Assembly (NCBI GenBank): GCA_946647055.1
Contig: CAMPCT010000082.1
Span: 1-8,601 of the forward strand
Direction: 5' to 3'
Length of the DNA: 8,601 bases
Source: an uncultured Atopobium sp.
GTDB taxonomy: Bacteria; Actinomycetota; Coriobacteriia; Coriobacteriales; Atopobiaceae
Positions 1 through 5,398 of this stretch are shown here, piece by piece. Made by a program: the position numbers and the translations under genes. Every line of letters begins with the position of its first letter. Within the stretch, counting starts at the first letter, position 1. The notes beneath the pieces were generated by a model that was not told the DNA's origin, did not search any database, and saw nothing but the letters and a program-made list of their open reading frames with translations.

Positions 1-13
1 CCGTACAAGCCAG

Positions 14-90
14 ACAGTGTGCACCTTTCGACCTAAGACTTTGCGTTTCCGCAGGATTCGCGAAAGCTTAGGTCGAATTGTGTACACTGT
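14..90. repeat. Long imperfect inverted repeat upstream of the MFS gene
   Basis: Two 24-nt arms, 14-37 and 67-90, are inverted copies of each other with 21 of 24 positions matching; the inner half (TTCGACCTAAG) is perfect. They are separated by 29 nt, whose ends (ctttgcg / cgcgaaag) can partly extend the stem. Each arm's outer part holds an 8-bp near-palindrome, GTGTGCAC at 17-24 and GTGTACAC at 80-87 (the second perfect), with centres 63 bp apart. It ends 46 nt before the permease ATG. It could be a paired operator controlling the permease, the terminator of a gene to the left (no T-run follows it), or a tiny element with terminal inverted repeats. The repeat is seen directly; its role is unknown. 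Confidence 0.7.
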
Positions 91-127
91 TTGAGACCCG
101 CCACAGCCCGCAACCAACATCCCCCCA

Positions 128-132
128 AAGGA
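128..132 (+). promoter_or_regulatory. Ribosome binding site of the MFS permease
   Basis: AAGGA lies 4 nt before the ATG at 137. It decides the start over the out-of-frame ATGs at 78 and 91, which lack a comparable site. Confidence 0.6.
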
Positions 133-136
133 CCCC

Positions 137-1297
137 ATGCCCCTCCTGCTCGTCATCTACCTCGCCTTCATTGGCCTTGGCCTGCCCGACTCGCTTCTCG
201 GCAGCGCCTGGCCGGCCATGCATGCAGACCTCGGCGCGGCCGTCTCGCTCGGCGGCTTCGTCTCGATGACCACTTGCTCCTGCACCATCCTCTCGTCGCT
301 GTTCTGCGGGCAGCTTGTCCGGCGTCTTGGCACGGGGCGGCTCGTGCTGGCATCGGTCGCGCTCACCGCCGTGGCCATCTTTGGCTACTCGACCTGCACC
401 CGGTTCTGGCAGCTCGTTGCCTGGGCCATTCCCTACGGGCTAGGAGCGGGGGCAGTCGACGCCGCGCTCAACGCCTATGTGGCGACGCACTACGAGGCCC
501 GCCACATGAACTGGCTCCATTGCATGTGGGGTGTCGGATGCTCCGTAGGCCCCACCATCATGGCGGCGATGGTCGCGTCCGTGGCGGGATGGCGTGGTGG
601 CTACCGAGCAATCGGTCTCGCCCAACTTGGAATCGTCTTGACGCTCGTCATCTCGCTACGCCTCTGGGACACGGGGGAAGTGGGGCATGACTCCCCCACC
701 ACAGGTAACGGACCACACGGCCTGGGACTCATCACCATCCCCGGCGTGTGGCAGGCGCTCGTGGGCTTCTTCTGCTACTGCGCGCTCGAGTCGACGAGTG
801 GCCTGTGGGCCGCCACCTACATGGTGCTCGCCCGCGGGGTGTCCGCAGACCTCGCCGCCCTCTTCGCGGGCCTCTTTTACATTGGCATCACCCTGGGACG
901 GCTTGCCAGCGGCTTTCTCACCCTGCGCCTCTCCGGACAGCAGCTCCAACACCTCGGCGAGGCCCTTATCGCGTGCGGTGCCCTCCTCTTGCTCGGAGGG
1001 CCTGGAGAGCTTGCGACGGGCTGCGGCATCGTCCTCATGGGGCTGGGTTGTGCGCCCATCTACCCTCAGATGATCCACCTCACTCCCGAGCGCTTTGGGG
1101 AGGAGAACGCAACCTCCCTCATGGGCGTGCAGATGGCCTGCGCCTATGTGGGCTCGCTCGCCGTCCCACCACTCGTCGGCCTGCTCATCGAGCACATCTC
1201 GCCTGCGAGCCTTCCGGTCGTCACCCTCGTGCTGGTTGCCGCGATGACGGCCTGCCTTCTGTCGTGCGACCGGGTGACGAGGAGCGCACGCCTATAA
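137..1297 (+). CDS. MFS permease, fucose-permease (FucP)-like
   Basis: This 386-residue integral membrane protein should move a small solute across the cytoplasmic membrane by secondary transport; the substrate cannot be read from sequence. Hydrophobic segments run almost end to end, consistent with 12 helices, and the first begins right at the N-terminus. A hydrophilic loop at about 176-197 separates the two halves. Motifs resembling COG0738 (fucose permease-like) proteins are GLPDSLLGSAWP (15-26), GLGAGAVDAALNAY (101-114), NWLHCMWGVGCSVGP (125-139) and GCAPIYPQMIHLTPERFG (304-321). In this family the NWLH...GP stretch lies in the N-terminal half and the IYPQ stretch near helix 10. Length is normal for MFS. 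The ATG at 137 is chosen for its AAGGA site. The gene follows a long inverted repeat that may control it. It could carry a sugar or another metabolite; nothing nearby on this strand fixes the substrate. Confidence 0.85.
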   Translation: MPLLLVIYLAFIGLGLPDSLLGSAWPAMHADLGAAVSLGGFVSMTTCSCTILSSLFCGQLVRRLGTGRLVLASVALTAVAIFGYSTCTRFWQLVAWAIPYGLGAGAVDAALNAYVATHYEARHMNWLHCMWGVGCSVGPTIMAAMVASVAGWRGGYRAIGLAQLGIVLTLVISLRLWDTGEVGHDSPTTGNGPHGLGLITIPGVWQALVGFFCYCALESTSGLWAATYMVLARGVSADLAALFAGLFYIGITLGRLASGFLTLRLSGQQLQHLGEALIACGALLLLGGPGELATGCGIVLMGLGCAPIYPQMIHLTPERFGEENATSLMGVQMACAYVGSLAVPPLVGLLIEHISPASLPVVTLVLVAAMTACLLSCDRVTRSARL

Positions 1298-1298
1298 T
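1293..1298 (+). promoter_or_regulatory. Possible -10 box of the acetyltransferase-fusion gene
   Basis: A perfect TATAAT overlaps the TAA stop codon of the permease and lies 33 nt before the next ATG. No good -35 box is seen at 16-18 nt spacing (ccgggt at 17), so the promoter is unproven. In DNA this GC-rich a consensus hexamer at a gene junction is still notable. Confidence 0.35.
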
Positions 1299-1331
1299 CG
1301 AGATGCCCCCGTCCCCTCGAGAGGAGCATCC

Positions 1332-2441
1332 ATGAGCTGGCCCTGCACCCTCACCACCGAACGCCTCGTCCTGCGCCCCTGGCGCGAATCCGACGCCGAG
1401 GCGCTCTTCGAGTACGCATCCGACCCCCAGGTAGGACCCGCCGCCGGCTGGCTGCCCCACACCAGCGTCGACGAGAGCCGCGAGGTCCTCGAGCGCATCC
1501 TCATGGTCCCCGAGACCTACGCCATCACCCTGCGCGACTCCCCCGCCCCCGACCGCGCGGCCGGCTCCATCAGCCTCATGATCGGCGATGCCTCCGACCT
1601 CGCCATCGGAGACGACCAGGCCGAGCTGGGCTTCTGGCTGGGCAGGCCCCTCTGGGGCCAGGGCCTCATGCCCGAGGCGGTGCGCGAGGTCATGCGCCAC
1701 GCCTTCTGTGACCTGGGGCTCGTTGCCATCTGGGCGGGGCACAGCGAGGACAACCTCCAGAGCCGCCGCGTCCAGGAGAAGGTAGGCCTCAAGCGCCAGC
1801 GCTCCATTCACAACCGACCGCGCAGGGCCGTGGGCGACTACAAGACCGAGGACGTCAACTGGATCACGCGCGAGGAGTGGGAGGTCCTGCAGGCCGCCGA
1901 CCCAACCGACGCGGCGACGGTCGCGGCGCAGCAGGCGGAGGCGGACGACATCTCGGGCACCTTCCGCCGCATCGCGAGCATACGCTCCGGCGGCCAGACC
2001 GGGGCCGACCGTGGGGCGCTTGACGCCGCGCGCGAGACGGGGGTCCCCATCTGTGGCTGGTGCCCGCCGGGCGGCCTTGCCGAGGACCTGCCCGAACCCC
2101 CGGGCTTGCTCGAGCGCTACCCCGAGCTCGTCGAGACCGCCAGCGAGGGCTACGTCGAGCGCACCGCCTGGAACGTGCGCGACTCCCACGCCACCCTCAT
2201 CGTCGCCCCCGCCGGCCTCGAGCCCTGCAGCGGCACGCAGATGACCGAGCGCTTCGCCAAGGAGATGGGGCGCCCCTGCCTGGTCATCCGAGACCTCACG
2301 CAGCTGGGCGAGGTGCAGGCGTGGCTCGCGGGGCTGGGACACGAGCTCACCCTCAACGTCGCCGGACCGCGCGAGAGCAAGACGCCTGGCACCTACGCGA
2401 CGACCAAGGAGGTCGTGCGCCTGCTGCTGGCGGCGAGGTAG
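1332..2441 (+). CDS. GNAT acetyltransferase fused to a putative molybdenum-carrier (SLOG-type) domain
   Basis: This 369-residue cytoplasmic protein has two domains. Residues about 6-178 are a RimJ/RimL-type GNAT N-acetyltransferase (Acetyltransf_3 kind): it opens with LTTERLVLRPWRESDAEALF and has the acetyl-CoA loop around RPLWGQGLMPEA (105-116), then HSEDNLQSRRVQEKVGL (137-153). An Ala/Glu-rich linker covers about 186-212. Residues about 214-368 resemble the putative molybdenum-carrier family (PF12694-like, Rossmann-type SLOG fold): SGGQTGADRGALDAA (219-233), GWCPPGG (242-248), RTAWNVRDSHATLI (277-290), SGTQ (300-303) and NVAGPRESKTPG (342-353). GNAT enzymes transfer acetyl from acetyl-CoA to an amine; the carrier domain probably binds a nucleotide or similar ligand, and its molybdenum link is tentative. 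The start has GAGGAG (1321-1326) 5 nt upstream. The acceptor is unknown. No frameshift explains the fusion: the frame is continuous through the linker. Confidence 0.8.
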   Translation: MSWPCTLTTERLVLRPWRESDAEALFEYASDPQVGPAAGWLPHTSVDESREVLERILMVPETYAITLRDSPAPDRAAGSISLMIGDASDLAIGDDQAELGFWLGRPLWGQGLMPEAVREVMRHAFCDLGLVAIWAGHSEDNLQSRRVQEKVGLKRQRSIHNRPRRAVGDYKTEDVNWITREEWEVLQAADPTDAATVAAQQAEADDISGTFRRIASIRSGGQTGADRGALDAARETGVPICGWCPPGGLAEDLPEPPGLLERYPELVETASEGYVERTAWNVRDSHATLIVAPAGLEPCSGTQMTERFAKEMGRPCLVIRDLTQLGEVQAWLAGLGHELTLNVAGPRESKTPGTYATTKEVVRLLLAAR

Positions 2442-2509
2442 TGCGTTTTACGAGCCTGTCTACGGCACGTAGGGTGACAACCGGAGCACAAAAGCGCAAC
2501 GTTTCTGGC

Positions 2510-2518
2510 AAGGAGGTG
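2510..2518 (+). promoter_or_regulatory. Very strong ribosome binding site of the XRE regulator
   Basis: AAGGAGGTG is a full-length Shine-Dalgarno sequence ending 4 nt before the ATG at 2523. It is the strongest in the window and fixes the start. The 81-nt gap before the gene also holds a short dyad, CTACG-gca-CGTAG (2460-2472). This could be an operator, but no convincing -10/-35 pair was found. Confidence 0.75.
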
Positions 2519-2522
2519 CGAC

Positions 2523-3464
2523 ATGAATGCCAACACAACCGGATCGTTCATCGCAAGCCTGCGCCAGGAGCGCGGCATGACCCAGAGGGAGCTCGCCCAG
2601 GAACTGCTCGTCTCGGACAAGGCGGTCTCCAAATGGGAGACGGGACGAGGCCTCCCAGACATCGAGAACCTCGAGGCGCTGGCAGGCGTGTTCGACGTGA
2701 GCATGGCAGAGCTGCTGCGCGGCGAGCGGATCGAGGAGACCATCGATGCGGACACTGCGGACGATCTCGCCGCGGGCGGGCTCGAGCTGGCGCGTCAGCT
2801 CCTGCGCAGGCGCTCCGTCTCGAATGCCCTGCTCGGATTCCTCGTGGGCGTCATGCTGGTGACGCTCGTGGCCATCCACCTGACGAGCCCCATCACCCTG
2901 CCCTGGCGCGAGGGCTTGGTGCGCGTCGAGGAACTATCGGACGGGACGCTCGTCGCCATGGCAGATGACGTCGCGAGCATGGATGTCGACGTCGTGGACG
3001 GTCAGGCGTTCGTGAGCTGCCACAGCTCGCGCTGGGACCAGATGACGGGGCAAGACGACGGCAGCCTTGTCCCCCTGGGCAACAAACAGCAGGTGGAAGC
3101 CGTGCTCTACTATCCCGGTACCCCCGACGACGTGCTCGTCTATGGCGAGATGGACGATGCGGGCGTGGTCACCCTCCCGCGACTCGTGTACAACTACTGG
3201 CTGGTCATCGGCATCGTGGCAAGCGTCGCCGGACTTGTCGCCTATGCCCTTTTGCGCAAGCGCTGGTTTGCGCGTCATATCCTGCGCGCGGCGCTGCTCC
3301 CCGCCTGCCTCGGCGTGAGCTTGGTGGCCGTGCTGTGGGGCCGCTTTGGCGAGGTCTACAACGCGGCGTTCTACCTGAGTGGCATCTGCCTGCTGGGGCT
3401 GGCACTCTGGGCCGCGTGCCTGGTCGTGCTGGACCGCCGTGGGAGTGTGTCGCGAAAGTCGTGA
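2523..3464 (+). CDS. Membrane-anchored XRE-family transcriptional regulator
   Basis: This 313-residue protein joins a DNA-binding head to a membrane body. Residues about 8-67 are a classic XRE/Cro-type helix-turn-helix (HTH_3): FIASLRQERGMTQRELAQEL, then SDKAVSKWETGRGLPDIENL and a closing helix. Predicted membrane helices are at about 100-120, 224-244, 252-272 and 280-303. Between the first and second lies a soluble region of roughly 100 residues (121-223). With the HTH in the cytoplasm, the loop between TM1 and TM2 should face outside, so it could sense an external or envelope signal. XRE heads fused to membrane segments are known in Gram-positive bacteria, but this extracytoplasmic part was not matched to a named domain. 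Targets are unknown. It lies 81 nt after the acetyltransferase fusion and 76 nt before the CxCxxC protein, either of which could be regulated by it. Confidence 0.8.
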   Translation: MNANTTGSFIASLRQERGMTQRELAQELLVSDKAVSKWETGRGLPDIENLEALAGVFDVSMAELLRGERIEETIDADTADDLAAGGLELARQLLRRRSVSNALLGFLVGVMLVTLVAIHLTSPITLPWREGLVRVEELSDGTLVAMADDVASMDVDVVDGQAFVSCHSSRWDQMTGQDDGSLVPLGNKQQVEAVLYYPGTPDDVLVYGEMDDAGVVTLPRLVYNYWLVIGIVASVAGLVAYALLRKRWFARHILRAALLPACLGVSLVAVLWGRFGEVYNAAFYLSGICLLGLALWAACLVVLDRRGSVSRKS

Positions 3465-3478
3465 ACATGACGTTCCGG

Positions 3479-3484
3479 TATACT
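3479..3484 (+). promoter_or_regulatory. Possible -10 box upstream of the CxCxxC protein
   Basis: TATACT matches the -10 consensus at 5 of 6 positions and sits 56 nt before the ATG at 3541. No good -35 hexamer is found at normal spacing. A small hairpin (GCGAC-tgcgg-GTCGC, 3504-3518) follows in the presumed leader. The call is weak. Confidence 0.3.
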
Positions 3485-3540
3485 GGCGACAACCGAGAGG
3501 GCCGCGACTGCGGGTCGCTCACCGAAGAAGGGAGACTCCC

Positions 3541-3900
3541 ATGGACAAGGAACTGCTCGACTACACCGCACAGAAGGTCGATGAGCTGCTGGCTGCCGCC
3601 TCGAGCTCGCAGGTGACCCGCGAGGCCGCCCAAGGCTGGAAGGACGCCATCGCCTCCGGCAAGGACGCCGATGCCGCCACCAAGACCCTGCTTGACGCCA
3701 TCGACCAGCATCACACCACCATCGACGAGCTCATCGCCTTCGCGAGTGGCGCCGCCAAGGACATCATGGGCGAGGAGGTCGCCGCCGGCATGCTGGCGCA
3801 CGCCCTCGAGATCAAGGAGCAGGGCGCCCGCTACTGCGACTGCGCGGCTTGCACCGCCACGCACGAGCTGCTCGCCAAGCACGGCCGTCCGGTGCTGTAG
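3541..3900 (+). CDS. Small helical protein with C-terminal CxCxxC cluster (family often labelled Hsp90-like)
   Basis: This 119-residue cytoplasmic protein is acidic and mostly helical. Its sequence runs from MDKELLDYTAQKVDELL to a C-terminal YCDCAACTATHELLAKHG stretch. Cys99, Cys101 and Cys104 form a CxCxxC cluster that could bind a metal or act in redox. IDELIAFASGAAKDIMGEE (61-79) and AAGMLAHALEIKEQGARYCD (81-100) resemble a short family common in gut Clostridia and Coriobacteriia. I recall it being annotated as 'heat shock protein/molecular chaperone Hsp90'; nothing here resembles the Hsp90 ATPase fold, so that label looks unreliable. The ATG at 3541 is chosen over an in-frame upstream start at 3379, because that extension overlaps the XRE gene and reads as shadow sequence, and because AAGGGAG (3528-3534) precedes 3541 by 6 nt. 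A GC hairpin terminator follows. The real function is unknown. Confidence 0.75.
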   Translation: MDKELLDYTAQKVDELLAAASSSQVTREAAQGWKDAIASGKDADAATKTLLDAIDQHHTTIDELIAFASGAAKDIMGEEVAAGMLAHALEIKEQGARYCDCAACTATHELLAKHGRPVL

Positions 3901-3930
3901 GCTGCCAATACAGTCGCTGAAGCGCGCTGC

Positions 3931-3965
3931 GGGGCAGGGGATGCACTCCCCTGCCCCCGCCTTTT
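3931..3965 (+). terminator. Rho-independent terminator after the CxCxxC gene
   Basis: A perfect 11-bp stem, GGGGCAGGGGA (3931-3941) with TCCCCTGCCCC (3947-3957), closes a 5-nt loop (tgcac). With one bulged C the stem extends by GC/GC to 13 bp. It is followed by cgcCTTTTG, a short T-run at 3962-3965. It starts 31 nt after the stop codon at 3900. On the minus strand no T-run follows, so it reads best as a plus-strand terminator. Confidence 0.75.
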
Positions 3966-3996
3966 GTCCATTAGGGGATACTCCCTTAGTGGACAA
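3964..3996. repeat. Hairpin repeat, copy 1, at the galT 3' end
   Basis: A 15-bp stem (3964-3978 with 3982-3996) closes on the triloop TAC. Thirteen pairs are Watson-Crick and two are G-T. It begins 1 nt after the galT stop codon on the minus strand, and its left arm shares two T's with the tail of the plus-strand terminator. It matches copy 2 (6598-6630) at 27 of 33 positions, and all differences keep the pairing. No T-run follows on the minus strand, so it is not a typical intrinsic terminator. It may stabilise or terminate the galT message, or be a REP-like element. Confidence 0.75.
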
Positions 3997-3997
3997 T

Positions 3998-5398
3998 CTA
4001 CAGGCTCTCGACGAAGCGCCTCTGTGCGGCGCGACCGGCGTCATCCCACTTGAAGACGCCCGCGTCCTCGAGCACGCCCGCGAAGACGTCGCCAATTTCC
4101 TCGCGCGTGAGGTTCCCGGCATCCATCTCGGCCTCGAGGCGCGGGGGCAGGATGGCCATGCCCATGACCTCGATGAGCCCGATGTTCTCCTTCTTGACGT
4201 GCCACTTGTCGGCATGCGGGTGGAAGACGCCCAGCGGGTGCTCGTCAGTCGTGATGTTGCAGCGCAGCGCCAAGTCGAGCTCGTAGCGCCCGTCGCGCAT
4301 GCGGCAGATGGGCGTGATGGTGTTGTGAGGGGTCTCGTCGGTGAAGGCGACCACGCCCACGGACTCGTCCGTCCAGGCGCGCCAGGCGTCCAGCACGTGG
4401 CAGGCGGCGTCGAGCAGCTCGTCGCGGCTCTCGCAGGACAGGCGCAGCACCGAGAGCGGCCATGCCAGCACGCCCGCCTCGACGTTTGGGTACCCCGCCA
4501 TCGAGAAGCGCTCGACCACGGCCGCGCGCGTCATGGGGAACTCGTGCGCGCCGCCCTGGAAGTGATCGTGCGACAGGATCGAGCCACCCACGATGGGCAG
4601 GTCGGCGTTGGAGCCGATGAAGTAGTGTGGGAAGAGGTCGACGAAGTCGAGCAGGCAGGTGAGGGCGGCGCGGTCCACGTGCATCTTGCGGTGCTCGCTG
4701 CTCATGGCGATGCAGTGCTCGTTGTAGTAGGCGTACGGGCTGTACTGCAGGCCCCAGCGCTCCCCGCCCAGCTCGATGGGAACGATGCGCAGGTTCTGGC
4801 GGGCGGGATGCTCGCCCAGGGCTGCCGGGCGTCCCGAGTAGCCCTCGTTGGACATGCAGAGCTGGCAGGCTGGGTAGGCCTCCCCCGCCGGCGCGGCACC
4901 CGCGGCGGCGATGTCGCGCGGGTCCTTCTCGGGCTTGGACTTGTTGATGGTGATCTCGAGCTCGCCCCAGCGCGAGGGGTGGGTCCACGAGAGGTTGCGC
5001 GCGATGGCGGAGCGGCGCACGTAGTTGACGTCGCACGAGAGCGCGTAGAACCAGTCGGTCGCTGCCTTGGCACCGGTGCCGGCGCGCAGGTCGTGGAAGC
5101 GCGCGGCGACCTCGGACGGGCGGGCCATGATGGCGCCCATGACACGCGTGATCATGCGGTCGCGGCCGCTTGCAGAGTCCTCGCACTGGTTGTTCGTGAC
5201 CGCCACCTCGGCGAGCGCAGCCAGTGCCTCGTCGAGCGTGGGCTCGCCCTCGCCGTCCGCCAGGGCGACGTCGGCCGGCGACCACGCCCCCACGCACTCG
5301 AGGATGCGGTTCTCGGCCCAGGCAAGGTCGGTCTCTTCGATGATCTCGTGGTCAAGGGCATAGCGCGCCAGCCACGTCGCAACACTCGTCACTGCCAT
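3998..5398 (-). CDS. galT: Galactose-1-phosphate uridylyltransferase, type 2 (GalT)
   Basis: This 466-residue cytoplasmic enzyme exchanges UMP between UDP-glucose and galactose-1-phosphate, giving glucose-1-phosphate and UDP-galactose (Leloir pathway). It belongs to the type-2 family (TIGR01239 kind) of Gram-positive bacteria, usually about 480-510 residues. Recognisable parts are SCDVNYVRRSAIARNLSW (121-138), ELEITINKSKPEKDP (146-160), a CxxC at 178-181 in YPACQLCMSNEGYSGR, and the active-site block PIVGGSILSHDHFQGG, with His277 and His279 as the H-x-H pair; one of these should be the uridylylated nucleophile. The start at ATG 5398 is chosen because the frame upstream (to 5509) is out-of-frame galK sequence. 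It overlaps the 3' end of galK by 10 nt, implying translational coupling; the only purine-rich site, GAGGGGG, lies 11-12 nt upstream, which is far. An in-frame GTG at 5392-5390 would instead give a 4-nt GTGA overlap. A hairpin follows the stop directly. Confidence 0.93.
   Translation of the reverse strand: MAVTSVATWLARYALDHEIIEETDLAWAENRILECVGAWSPADVALADGEGEPTLDEALAALAEVAVTNNQCEDSASGRDRMITRVMGAIMARPSEVAARFHDLRAGTGAKAATDWFYALSCDVNYVRRSAIARNLSWTHPSRWGELEITINKSKPEKDPRDIAAAGAAPAGEAYPACQLCMSNEGYSGRPAALGEHPARQNLRIVPIELGGERWGLQYSPYAYYNEHCIAMSSEHRKMHVDRAALTCLLDFVDLFPHYFIGSNADLPIVGGSILSHDHFQGGAHEFPMTRAAVVERFSMAGYPNVEAGVLAWPLSVLRLSCESRDELLDAACHVLDAWRAWTDESVGVVAFTDETPHNTITPICRMRDGRYELDLALRCNITTDEHPLGVFHPHADKWHVKKENIGLIEVMGMAILPPRLEAEMDAGNLTREEIGDVFAGVLEDAGVFKWDDAGRAAQRRFVESL

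Noticed and set aside
83..88. TACACT as a -10 box for the permease
   Set aside because: It matches only 4 of 6 consensus bases, no -35 lies at 16-18 nt, and the match is explained by the inverted-repeat arm.
680..699. Hairpin GTGGGG-n8-CCCCAC inside the permease gene
   Set aside because: It is a 6-bp stem in GC-rich coding sequence for the central loop, and nothing around it suggests function.
1221..2342. 373-codon minus-strand open frame across the acetyltransferase fusion
   Set aside because: The plus-strand frame has clear GNAT and carrier motifs plus a ribosome binding site; the minus frame is compositionally biased shadow sequence.
3379..3540. N-terminal extension of the CxCxxC protein to 3379
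   Set aside because: It overlaps the last membrane helix of the XRE regulator in another frame, and the ATG at 3541 has its own ribosome binding site.
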